NCBI GenBank assembly: GCA_009919445.1
Contig: RGBY01000026.1
Location: forward strand, 1 to 16,949
Direction: 5' to 3'
Source of the DNA: Planctomycetia bacterium
Lineage (GTDB): Bacteria > Planctomycetota > Planctomycetia > Pirellulales > UBA1268
DNA: 16,949 nt
A program made the position numbers and the translations under genes. Positions 1 through 6,990 of this stretch are shown here, one piece after another (within the stretch, counting starts at the first letter, position 1; every line of letters starts with the position of its first letter). The notes beneath the pieces are model-generated. The model saw only the letters and a list, made by a program, of their open reading frames with translations, was not told the DNA's origin and did no database searches.

Positions 1-603
1 TGCTACGCCTTTTGGGTCTTCAAACTCTACGGTCACGAGCGATGCAAGATCATGGACGGGGGCCGCAAAAAGTGGCAACTCGATGGCCGCAGTTGGTCAT
101 CCGAACGAGTTTCCTATCCGCCGACCAGTTACACCGCCCCTGAGCAAGACAAGTCGGTACGGGCCCTGCGGGATGACGTCCTGAAACACCAGAAGGCAGG
201 CAAAAATCTGGTGGATGTCCGCAGCCCCGAGGAATATCGCGGTGAGCGGCTGCACATGCCGGAGTATCCGAACGAGGGCGCTGTTCGTGGCGGCCACATT
301 CCCGGTGCGGTCAACATTCCCTGGCCACTTTCGGTCAACGAAGACGGTACGTTCAAGTCAGCCAAAGAACTTGAGAAGCTCTACTGCAAGACCCACAACC
401 TGAAGCGTCGCTCTCCTACGATTGCCTACTGTCGTATCGGCGAGCGTTCGAGCTTGACCTGGTTTGTCCTGAAATACCTGCTCGGTTTCGGCAATGTCCG
501 TAACTACGATGGCTCGTGGCTGGAGTGGGGCAACAGTGTTGGCGTCCCAATCGTCAAGGGCGGGCAGCCCTCCGCAAGTGGCGAGACGCCAGCCGGAACC
601 TGA
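1..603 (+). CDS. Thiosulfate/3-mercaptopyruvate-type sulfurtransferase (tandem rhodanese), 5' end missing
   Basis: The reading frame is open from base 1, so the gene begins before the window; about 200 C-terminal residues are visible. The first residues (CYAFWVFKLYGHERCKIMDG) are the end of the N-terminal rhodanese domain and the linker typical of two-domain sulfurtransferases. The second domain follows, with LVDVRSPEEYRG, then GGHIPGAVNIPW, and the active-site loop YCRIGERSS whose Cys (codon 430-432) would carry the persulfide. The known family reaction is transfer of sulfane sulfur from thiosulfate or mercaptopyruvate to a thiol acceptor, in the cytoplasm unless the missing N terminus has a signal peptide. 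An internal ATG at 52 is not the start because homologous sequence continues upstream. The stop lies 28 bp before a sufE-like gene on the same strand, so the two are probably co-transcribed and may pass sulfur to one another (inference). Family call is secure; donor substrate is not. Confidence 0.93.
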   Translation, partial: CYAFWVFKLYGHERCKIMDGGRKKWQLDGRSWSSERVSYPPTSYTAPEQDKSVRALRDDVLKHQKAGKNLVDVRSPEEYRGERLHMPEYPNEGAVRGGHIPGAVNIPWPLSVNEDGTFKSAKELEKLYCKTHNLKRRSPTIAYCRIGERSSLTWFVLKYLLGFGNVRNYDGSWLEWGNSVGVPIVKGGQPSASGETPAGT

Positions 604-615
604 TGCAGACCGCCC

Positions 616-621
616 AGGAGG
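616..621 (+). promoter_or_regulatory. Shine-Dalgarno AGGAGG of the sufE-like gene
   Basis: A perfect AGGAGG lies 10 nt upstream of the ATG at 632. It decides the start of the sufE-like frame, which is open further upstream but there overlaps the rhodanese gene. Confidence 0.75.
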
Positions 622-631
622 TCCGTGTCTG

Positions 632-1060
632 ATGGAGACGGTAACCGATCGAATTGACCGCATTGTTGATGAGTTCGCTGATCTCGACGGCCGGGAGAAG
701 CTTGAATTGCTCATTGATTTTGCCAATCGCCTTCCTCCGCTTCCGGCCCCCTATCAGGCGCTGAAGGAGCAGGATGCAGGCCGCGTTCACGAATGCCAGA
801 CGCCGGTCTTCCTCTGGCCCGAAATCAGCTCTGGCGGCATGACGCTCATCGCCTCGGTGGCCGAAGAAGCACCGACCGTCAAGGGGTTTGTCTCAATGCT
901 GGCCGAAGCGGTTGCTGATCGCCCGCAGGCTGAGGCAGGAGACCTTCCCGATGATCTCCTTGAACGAATTGGTCTTACCGAGGTGCTCGGCATGATGCGG
1001 AGCCGCGGGCTGCAGGCGATAACCGGACGTGTCAGACGAGAGTTGGCTGCTGCTGGCTGA
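632..1060 (+). CDS. sufE: SufE family cysteine desulfuration / Fe-S assembly protein
   Basis: The predicted protein has 142 residues, the usual size for SufE. It shows the family pattern: a helical N terminus (DRIVDEFADLDGREKLELLI), the PxPxxY stretch before the core, and the conserved HECQTPVFL loop with Cys55 as the likely persulfide acceptor (equivalent to Cys51 of E. coli SufE), then the C-terminal GLTEVLGMMRSRGL helix. SufE normally takes sulfur from the cysteine desulfurase SufS and delivers it to the SufBCD scaffold in the cytoplasm. No sufS or sufBCD is visible here; the upstream partner is instead a rhodanese. This suggests an alternative sulfur donor, which is inference from gene order. 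Start chosen from the AGGAGG at 616-621; a longer open frame back to 494 would overlap the rhodanese and is rejected. A ROK kinase gene follows after 66 bp. Confidence 0.92.
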   Translation: METVTDRIDRIVDEFADLDGREKLELLIDFANRLPPLPAPYQALKEQDAGRVHECQTPVFLWPEISSGGMTLIASVAEEAPTVKGFVSMLAEAVADRPQAEAGDLPDDLLERIGLTEVLGMMRSRGLQAITGRVRRELAAAG

Positions 1061-1082
1061 CGAACCGATGGCTTCTTGCCAG

Positions 1083-1103
1083 GGGGAGTCGGCCTGCCTC
1101 CCC
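1083..1103 (+). other. Stem-loop in the sufE-ROK intergenic gap
   Basis: GGGGAG (1083-1088) and CTCCCC (1098-1103) form a 6-bp GC-rich stem with a 9-nt loop, 22 nt after the sufE stop and 23 nt before the ROK start. No U-run follows, so it is not a canonical intrinsic terminator; it may only be an mRNA-processing or stability hairpin. Confidence 0.3.
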
Positions 1104-1126
1104 AGGGCCACTGAAAGAGCAGGTCT

Positions 1127-2197
1127 GTGACTGGGACCATATCGTTGACAAGCACTCCAGTACCCGCGGGCGTCCCGCCATTTATCGCTGGCATTGATCT
1201 TGGTGGCACCGCCGTCAACGTCACCATCCTCGACGCCAACGGAACCTTTCTGATCGATGGGCTCTGTGAACACCCTGCCCGCAGCGTGGAAGGACCAGCG
1301 GTTTGCCTCCGTCAAATCGCCGAAGCCCTCCAGGTAGCGGTTGCCCAGGCTGGGGTCTCAGCCGAGGACATCGTGGCAATCGGGCTTGATACACCAGGAC
1401 CCGCTACTGCTGCAGGTGTCCTGAGCCAACGCGGTTCGACAAACTTTGTCCATCCCGACTGGGCCGGCTTTGATATCCGTGGAGAACTGGAGCAGTCGCT
1501 TGGCCTGCCCGTGCACTACCTCAATGACGGCAATGCCGCCGCCGTTTGGGGCCATGCCGCCATCTTTGGCGACGAACCAGGACGCAGCAGCGTCTCAGCG
1601 ATCATCGGCACTGGGCTGGGCGGTGGCGTGATCGAACAAGGGCGGGTGATCGCCGGTAGTCGTGGCTTTGGTGGAGAATTAGGCCACGTCCTCATTCCCG
1701 TTGCCACCCTTATCGACAGTCTACCCGACCTGGCAGGCCTTGACCCACGGTGCAACTGTGGCCGCCGCGGCGACCTCGAATCGCTCTGTTCCCTGACCGC
1801 CATCCGCCAGACGCTGCTGCCCCATTTCTTGAAATCCCAGCCCGACCATCTTCTCGCCACTCTTGATCCTGGGAAGGCAGCCACTCGCGTTCGTGGTCTG
1901 GCAGCCGAAGGCGATGAGCTTTGCCAGGCGATTTTTCGAGTGCAGGCTCGAGCGCTCGGCCTCTTCTTTGACCAGATGATCAATGTTTTTGATCCCGACG
2001 CTCTCATCGTCGGCGGTGGTGCAATCGAGGCCGCTGCCTCATTCCAGCAATGGTTTCTCGACGAGATTCGCCAGGGATTCCCTGCCCAACGTGAAGAACA
2101 GCGCGAAATTCCTCTGAAGATCATGCCAAATGGTGACACCGCCGGTGCCCGCGGTGCCGCCTTTGAGGCCCGGCGGCGGATTCGCAGCCAGGCCTAA
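1127..2197 (+). CDS. ROK family sugar kinase (glucokinase-like)
   Basis: The 356-residue protein has the ROK layout. The N-terminal phosphate-binding motif is GIDLGGTAVNVTILD (about residues 22-36), followed by the catalytic-Asp region YLNDGNAAAVWG (Asp134), then IIGTGLGGGVIEQG (159-172), the GGELGH signature (182-187), and a metal-site-like CNCGRRGDLE (209-218). ROK kinases use ATP to phosphorylate glucose, fructose or N-acetylhexosamines in the cytoplasm; some family members are repressors, but there is no N-terminal HTH here, so a kinase is favoured. Substrate cannot be told from sequence. Start is GTG at 1127 with a weak AAGAG upstream; no better ATG exists before the first motif. The usual third Cys of the CxCGxxGC zinc site is Asp216. 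It is the last gene of the plus-strand block and its stop lies inside a shared stem-loop with hpnH. Confidence 0.9.
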   Translation: MTGTISLTSTPVPAGVPPFIAGIDLGGTAVNVTILDANGTFLIDGLCEHPARSVEGPAVCLRQIAEALQVAVAQAGVSAEDIVAIGLDTPGPATAAGVLSQRGSTNFVHPDWAGFDIRGELEQSLGLPVHYLNDGNAAAVWGHAAIFGDEPGRSSVSAIIGTGLGGGVIEQGRVIAGSRGFGGELGHVLIPVATLIDSLPDLAGLDPRCNCGRRGDLESLCSLTAIRQTLLPHFLKSQPDHLLATLDPGKAATRVRGLAAEGDELCQAIFRVQARALGLFFDQMINVFDPDALIVGGGAIEAAASFQQWFLDEIRQGFPAQREEQREIPLKIMPNGDTAGARGAAFEARRRIRSQA

Positions 2198-2216
2198 ACC
2201 CTGTCGAGGGTTAGGC
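2192..2216. terminator. Bidirectional stem-loop containing both convergent stop codons
   Basis: GCCTAA(A)CCCT at 2192-2202 pairs with AGGGTTAGGC at 2207-2216 around a GTCG loop: ten base pairs with one bulged A. The TAA of the ROK gene (2195-2197) and the TAA of hpnH (complement of 2211-2213) pair with each other inside the stem. Neither strand has a following T-run, so it is a hairpin-type barrier between convergent transcripts rather than a textbook intrinsic terminator. Confidence 0.6.
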
Positions 2217-3329
2217 AACTCGTTCTGCGGGGATCGGCTCAGGCTCAATGATTGGCAGCAGGGGAGATGCCGCAGGCCGCACGACTGGCGGCCGGACGGG
2301 TGCCGCGGATTCCTGCGGTGGTCCGAAAACCGTTAGCCAGACAGTCCGCAAAAAGCCCTGCCACGAGCCAAACGTTGCCTCGACCGCCGCAGGCTCGTAC
2401 CCGCAGTGGGCCATGCACTGCTGGCACTTCGGATTCCCGCTTGCCCTGCCATATGCCTCCCAATCGGTGGTCTCCATTAATTCGGCAAAACTCTCTGCAT
2501 AGCCGTCATCGAGCAGATAGCAGGGCTTCTGCCAGCCGAACAGACTGTACGAGGGCGTGCCCCATGGTCGGCACTCAAGATCCCAGTTCCCTTTGAGAAA
2601 TTCGAGGAAGACAGGTGACTGATTGAACCGCCAGCGTCGGCCCGCCTGATGCAGAATCGAGCGAAAGAGCCCATGACTTCGCTCACGCGACAGAAAGTTT
2701 TGCTGATCAGGTGCCTTCTCGTACGAATAGCCGGGCGAGACCATCATGCCCTCGACACCGAGGGCCATCACCTCGTCAAAAAACTCTCGGCAGCGTTCAG
2801 GTTCGGCATCAGCAAAAAGGGTCGAGTTGGTCGTCACCCGAAACCCCGCTCGGCGGGCTGCCCGGATTGCTGCAACCGCCATCTCGTACACGCCCTCGCG
2901 ACAGACAGACGCGTCGTGCTCTCGCTGAAGGCCATCGAGGTGAATGGAGAACGCCAGGTATTTTGACGGTGTAAACCGGGGCAGCATCTCTTCGAGCTTG
3001 ATGGCGTTGGTACAGACATAGAGGTACTTCTTCCGGGCAACGATGCCGGCAATGATCTCCTCAATCTGCGGGTGGAGCAGGGGTTCACCGCCGGGAATCG
3101 CCACAATCGGCGCGCCACACTCATCAACCGCCTGAAAGCACTCGGCCGGCGAAAGGTGCCGTCTGAGCACCTCGGCAGGATGTTGGATTTTGCCGCAGCC
3201 GGCACAGGCAAGATTGCAGCGAAAGAGCGGCTCAAGCATCAGCACCAACGGATACCGCTGGTTTCCCCGCAGTCGCTGAACGGCCACATGCCGCAAGACC
3301 GACATCATCTGTCCCACTGGAACACTCAT
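2211..3329 (-). CDS. hpnH: Adenosyl-hopene transferase HpnH (radical SAM)
   Basis: The 372-residue protein matches HpnH closely. The radical SAM cluster motif is CNLACAGC (Cys38, Cys42, Cys45), a variant CxxxCxxC typical of this family, with the GGEP motif at 80-83 and the family-specific stretch FSIHLDGLQREHD near 127-139. The C-terminal part has the HpnH-type CQQCMAHCGYEPAAV (Cys302, Cys305, Cys309) after a conserved GWQKPCYLL segment. HpnH joins the 5'-deoxyadenosyl group to hopene, giving adenosylhopane, the first committed step to C35 hopanoids. Residues about 337-372 form a Pro-rich tail (APVRPPVVRPAAS) after the conserved fold. Its ATG overlaps the shc stop as ATGA, so it is translationally coupled to the cyclase that makes its substrate. 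It ends in the convergent stem-loop at 2192-2216. Confidence 0.96.
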   Translation of the reverse strand: MSVPVGQMMSVLRHVAVQRLRGNQRYPLVLMLEPLFRCNLACAGCGKIQHPAEVLRRHLSPAECFQAVDECGAPIVAIPGGEPLLHPQIEEIIAGIVARKKYLYVCTNAIKLEEMLPRFTPSKYLAFSIHLDGLQREHDASVCREGVYEMAVAAIRAARRAGFRVTTNSTLFADAEPERCREFFDEVMALGVEGMMVSPGYSYEKAPDQQNFLSRERSHGLFRSILHQAGRRWRFNQSPVFLEFLKGNWDLECRPWGTPSYSLFGWQKPCYLLDDGYAESFAELMETTDWEAYGRASGNPKCQQCMAHCGYEPAAVEATFGSWQGFLRTVWLTVFGPPQESAAPVRPPVVRPAASPLLPIIEPEPIPAERVA

Positions 3330-5473
3330 GCCACCCGTCCCTCCAATGTTTTTTCAGCTGCCGCAGCCTGCGCGGGAGCATGAGCTGCCATGGCCGTCCG
3401 CCATTTCGCCAGCGTGATCAGCGGAAAAGAAACTCGATAGTAGTGGTAACGCAGATAAAACACTCGGGGGAAGCCGGTGCCCGTAAACGCTGTCTCATCC
3501 CAGTCACCATCGGATCGCTGCGTTGTGACCAACCACTGGACGCCACGCCGGGCCGCAACCGAGTCGTGACGGCCCGCCGCAACCAACCCCGCCACCGCCC
3601 AGGCCGTCTGCGATGCTGTCGGCTCGCCCCGACCGGCTAGGGCCGGCTCGGCGTAGCTAGCCGGGGTCTCTCCCCAGCCGCCGGTTGCCTGCTGCTTGTC
3701 TTCAAGCCAACGGGCTGCCGCGACCACCATCGGATCATCTGTCGGCACGCCGACGGCTCGCAGGCCTTCTACCGCCTGCCAGGTTCCGTAGATGTAATTG
3801 ACACCCCAGCGACCAAACCAGCTGCCGTCTGGCTCCTGCGTGTTTCGCAGATAGGTGATCCCTCGATCGACCACGGGATCACCAACTCCCATCCCGATCC
3901 CCCCGAATGCTTCCAACACCCGGCCGGCAAGATCGGGCGAACTCGGGTCGATCATCGCGTTGTGATCAGCAAAAGGCACCTTGCAGAGAAGTTCGTGGTT
4001 GTTGTCACGATCAAAGGCACCCCAGCCGCCGTCGGTATTCTGCATGGCCATCAGCCAATGCCGTGCCCGCTGCACAGCCTGCTGGATACGCTGGCGTCGG
4101 GGGGCAACCCACAGCTGTCGTGATTTCGCCCGCGAACGCTGCCAATCGGCCAACGCGAGCAGCACCATGGCGGTGTCATCAACATCTGGGTAGTGGCGGT
4201 TGGCATACTCGAAACACCAGCCCGAGGGCTCCGCTGACACCCGTCTAGACCAGTCGCCAGCGAAGCGAATCTCGCGTTCCAGCAGCCAGTCGGCGGCTGC
4301 GGCCATCGCCGCCTCCGAACGAGGCTCTGCTGGTGTTGCCGCCGCCATGCCCCGCAGAACGATGGCAGTGTCCCAGACTGGAGAACGACAGGGTTCAATT
4401 CGGGTGGTACCATCGTCGGGTCGTTCGATGAGGCCGTCGAGTTGCTTCCAGCACTCCACCAGTTCAGGGGAATCTTCCTCGCAGCCAACGGCCCGTAACG
4501 CAACGATGCTCCAAACGATCGGTGGAAAGATTGCGCCGAGCCCGTCACTGGCCGTGAATCGCTCCAGCATCCAGCGACGACAGGCCGTAACAGCCCGCCG
4601 CCGCAGCGGCCGCAGGCCAAGCCCGTCAGCAACCTTGAGTATCCGATCGAGTCCACGGAAAAATCTCGACCAGCCATCATTCGCACCAATGGGCGGCACA
4701 TGGTTTGGGTGAGGTAGACCCTCGAAGAGTTCGCTGATTCCGCGGTCGGGCGGCAACTTCCGCACAGGCTTGAAGGCCCAGATCAGTGACAGCGGCACGA
4801 TCATAGTGCGGGACCAGGCTGAAACCCGATGCAGACTGATCGGAAACCAGTCGGGAAGCAGGATCATCTCAGGCGGAACGGCTGGGCAGGCCGCATAGGA
4901 GATCTGTCCCAGAAGTGCGAGATAGAACCTTGTGAAACTGTTGACAGCCCAAGGCCCGCCGGCATCGGCAATCGCCTGCCGGGCCCGCTTGAGGGGCTCA
5001 CTCTCTGCATCGTAGCCGAGCATCTTCAAGGCCAGATAGGCCTTCACGCTGGCACTCGGGTCGACCTCACCGCCGGGATAGATCGCCCAGCCACCACCGG
5101 GTAACTGCTCCTGCAGAATCCGCTCACCGCAGCCTGCGATCTCATCCCCGTCAAGCCGACCGGCCCAGCCGCAGATCAGCAGATATTCACTCTCCAGAAT
5201 CGTGTCCCCTTCGAGGGGACCACGCCAATGCCCATCTGAATATTGCTGAGAAAGAAACCAGCCCACCGTCTGCTCCACGGCCAGATCAACCAGACCAGCA
5301 GTACGCAGCGGGTGTTCCGCCGCATGCGAAAACGCGGGGAGGGATCGCGGCTGACTGCCGGCGTATTCTCGGAGCCGGGAAGAGCGCCGATCGACCGTGG
5401 CAGGCTCAAGAACTGGCTGCTCGGTGACGGCGGTTGTTGCGGAAAAACTCGAGAGGCTCATAGACGCTTCCAT
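3326..5473 (-). CDS. shc: Squalene-hopene cyclase
   Basis: The protein is 715 residues, slightly longer than typical SHC (630-680) because of an N-terminal Ser/Ala-rich leader. The catalytic acid motif DVDDTA is at 430-435 (Asp432 equivalent to the protonating Asp of the DxDD motif). QW repeats are visible at about 76-85 (SDGHWRG), 478-487 (DGGWGAF), 546-565 (DGSWFGRWGVNYIYGTW), 594-602 (TGGWGE) and 652-660 (SDGDWDE), followed by the conserved end FYLRYHYYRVSFPL. It cyclises squalene to hopene/diplopterol as a monotopic membrane enzyme. Two starts are possible: ATG at 5473 without a clear ribosome site, or Met5 (ATG at 5461) with GGAAG (5467-5471) 5 nt upstream; the second may be the real one. 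It is 193 bp downstream of the histidine kinase and coupled to hpnH. Squalene-making genes (hpnCDE or sqs) are not in this window. Confidence 0.96.
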   Translation of the reverse strand: MEASMSLSSFSATTAVTEQPVLEPATVDRRSSRLREYAGSQPRSLPAFSHAAEHPLRTAGLVDLAVEQTVGWFLSQQYSDGHWRGPLEGDTILESEYLLICGWAGRLDGDEIAGCGERILQEQLPGGGWAIYPGGEVDPSASVKAYLALKMLGYDAESEPLKRARQAIADAGGPWAVNSFTRFYLALLGQISYAACPAVPPEMILLPDWFPISLHRVSAWSRTMIVPLSLIWAFKPVRKLPPDRGISELFEGLPHPNHVPPIGANDGWSRFFRGLDRILKVADGLGLRPLRRRAVTACRRWMLERFTASDGLGAIFPPIVWSIVALRAVGCEEDSPELVECWKQLDGLIERPDDGTTRIEPCRSPVWDTAIVLRGMAAATPAEPRSEAAMAAAADWLLEREIRFAGDWSRRVSAEPSGWCFEYANRHYPDVDDTAMVLLALADWQRSRAKSRQLWVAPRRQRIQQAVQRARHWLMAMQNTDGGWGAFDRDNNHELLCKVPFADHNAMIDPSSPDLAGRVLEAFGGIGMGVGDPVVDRGITYLRNTQEPDGSWFGRWGVNYIYGTWQAVEGLRAVGVPTDDPMVVAAARWLEDKQQATGGWGETPASYAEPALAGRGEPTASQTAWAVAGLVAAGRHDSVAARRGVQWLVTTQRSDGDWDETAFTGTGFPRVFYLRYHYYRVSFPLITLAKWRTAMAAHAPAQAAAAEKTLEGRVA

Positions 5474-5666
5474 GCTGAGACAATCTAGATCGCGTCAGGC
5501 ACCAGCCACTCGCTCCTTCGAGTGACAACCACTGACAACGTCGATGGCGAAGAATAGAGAACGCAGGCGATTCCCGACAAGTTCAAACAGCCTGAAAAAA
5601 CGGTCTTTTCTCGACGCATTCACTCGGCAGCGGCATCCGCCGGAAGATAGGCGAGATGCGGTACCT
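5474..5666. promoter_or_regulatory. Gap between histidine kinase and shc; probable shc leader
   Basis: No gene is visible in these 193 bp. On the minus (shc) strand the leader has a stem-loop, arms 5519-5524 and 5507-5512 (CACTCG / CGAGTG) with a 6-nt loop, about 34-51 nt before the ATG at 5473. Two TGACAAC copies (plus strand 5523-5529 and 5533-5539) are spaced exactly 10 bp apart, which is one helical turn and could be a regulator site. A T6 run (minus strand of 5585-5590) is not preceded by a GC-rich hairpin. I cannot place a convincing sigma-70 promoter. Confidence 0.35.
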
Positions 5667-6989
5667 TTACGGCCTGGTTGCTAGTGGGATCCCCACCGAA
5701 ACAGTTGTTCCCTGACGCGGACGGGACTTCACGGTTAACTTCCCGTCGTTTCCCTCGATGAGTCGCAACGCCTTGGAAAGTCCGAGCCCAACACCGCGTC
5801 CGGCCTCCCTGCCACTGAAGAATGGATCAAAAATTCGCTCCACTGTTTCTCGATTCATTCCGATCCCGTTATCCACAATCGATACGAGGCAGCCTGGCGT
5901 GGTCGGATCTTCGCTGACCGCCGCTTTGATCGTTACTGTTCCGCCACCCGAAATTGCCTCGATCGCATTGAGCAAAATGCCCCGCAGTGATTCCTCGATC
6001 TGCCCTCTGTCAATCCGCACGATGATCGGGGTCTGCGGCGGGTTGAAGGCAAGCCGCACGCCGCGTTCTGTGGCTGTCGCTTGAAGCGACTGGGTCAGAG
6101 GTTCGAGCACCGCAGCGATATCGACGCTTGTGGGGCTGGGGCGTGGCGGTCGGGCAAAAATCATCAGCCCGCCGATCATATCGCGGCCACGAAACGCCTG
6201 ATCGACAATCGTCGCCAGCCGCCGGCGCCTTTCCGGGTCGGTCTCGTCGAGCAACAGGGCCTGCCCGCGGGCGGCGATATTCGCCAGCGGGTTATTAATC
6301 TCATGGCCGGCACCGTACGCTAATTCACGAATTGCCTCGAGCCGCGCGGCAGCCACTCGGCTGTCATACCCGGCAAGAAGTCTGCCGACAGCACCTGCCG
6401 CCAAAAACAGACTGTCGAGAATCAGCACCTGCTCATCATCGGCTCCATCTAGTGGAAAGCGGGCGGCTGACGGGTCGGCTTGCTCAGTGGCCGGACACTC
6501 GTCGAGACATTCCCACCACTGCCGTGCCAGTTCAGCCGCGATCAGACGGGAAGGCTGGTCTGTCAGACCACCACCGACCAGCTCATGCCACCAGGTTTCA
6601 GGCACAGTTGCCGCCGCCCCCAGTCGGCCGAGTGGCTGCGGCGAGAGTGGCAGCACCAAGGCGTTTCGCAGCCGCTCCAGCCAGCGATGCAGGGACGATT
6701 CGCCATCAGCCTGTCCAGCCTGGGCTGCCTCGACTGCCTGTCGGTGGCTTTCGGCCACCATCCAGATCGCCATGGCAGGATCAGTCGCACAGGCCTGCCA
6801 GCAGACGTCCTCCCAGTCGGCCCGATCCTCCACCTCTTGGGCGAGGGCCGCATCGCGGTCGACTGCCATTCGCCGAAGCACGAACGACACGGCCCGCGTC
6901 AGGCCCCCAAGGGCCCGACGCGGGACCGGTAGTGACAGGTGCCGACCGGACGGTGAGTCCAGGAGCAGCCATGCTGCAGCCGGACTCAT
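5667..6989 (-). CDS. Soluble sensor histidine kinase
   Basis: From the ATG at 6989 the product is 440 residues. The C-terminal half is a standard kinase: H-box AYGAGHEINNPLAN with phospho-acceptor His229, N-box LLNAIEAI (Asn341), G1 box DNGIGM (373-378), F-box FDPFFSGR, and G2 box GRGVGLGLSK (397-406). There is no transmembrane segment or recognisable PAS or GAF domain. The first roughly 215 residues are helical, Trp- and Ala-rich, and I cannot assign them to a family. The start is chosen because the upstream regulator's TGA (6993-6991) is one base away, giving TGAGATG; the frame is open further upstream but there overlaps the regulator. It presumably autophosphorylates on His229 and signals to the regulator encoded just upstream in the operon; the signal is unknown. 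It lies directly before the hopanoid genes on the same strand. Confidence 0.92.
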   Translation of the reverse strand: MSPAAAWLLLDSPSGRHLSLPVPRRALGGLTRAVSFVLRRMAVDRDAALAQEVEDRADWEDVCWQACATDPAMAIWMVAESHRQAVEAAQAGQADGESSLHRWLERLRNALVLPLSPQPLGRLGAAATVPETWWHELVGGGLTDQPSRLIAAELARQWWECLDECPATEQADPSAARFPLDGADDEQVLILDSLFLAAGAVGRLLAGYDSRVAAARLEAIRELAYGAGHEINNPLANIAARGQALLLDETDPERRRRLATIVDQAFRGRDMIGGLMIFARPPRPSPTSVDIAAVLEPLTQSLQATATERGVRLAFNPPQTPIIVRIDRGQIEESLRGILLNAIEAISGGGTVTIKAAVSEDPTTPGCLVSIVDNGIGMNRETVERIFDPFFSGREAGRGVGLGLSKALRLIEGNDGKLTVKSRPRQGTTVSVGIPLATRP

Positions 6990-6990
6990 C

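Noticed and set aside
494..631. Upstream extension of the sufE frame
   Set aside because: It lies inside the rhodanese gene and the AGGAGG at 616-621 points to the ATG at 632.
3326..5473. Possible oxidosqualene cyclase instead of squalene-hopene cyclase
   Set aside because: The catalytic motif is DVDD (DxDD type), which is the bacterial squalene-hopene pattern, and hpnH is coupled downstream.
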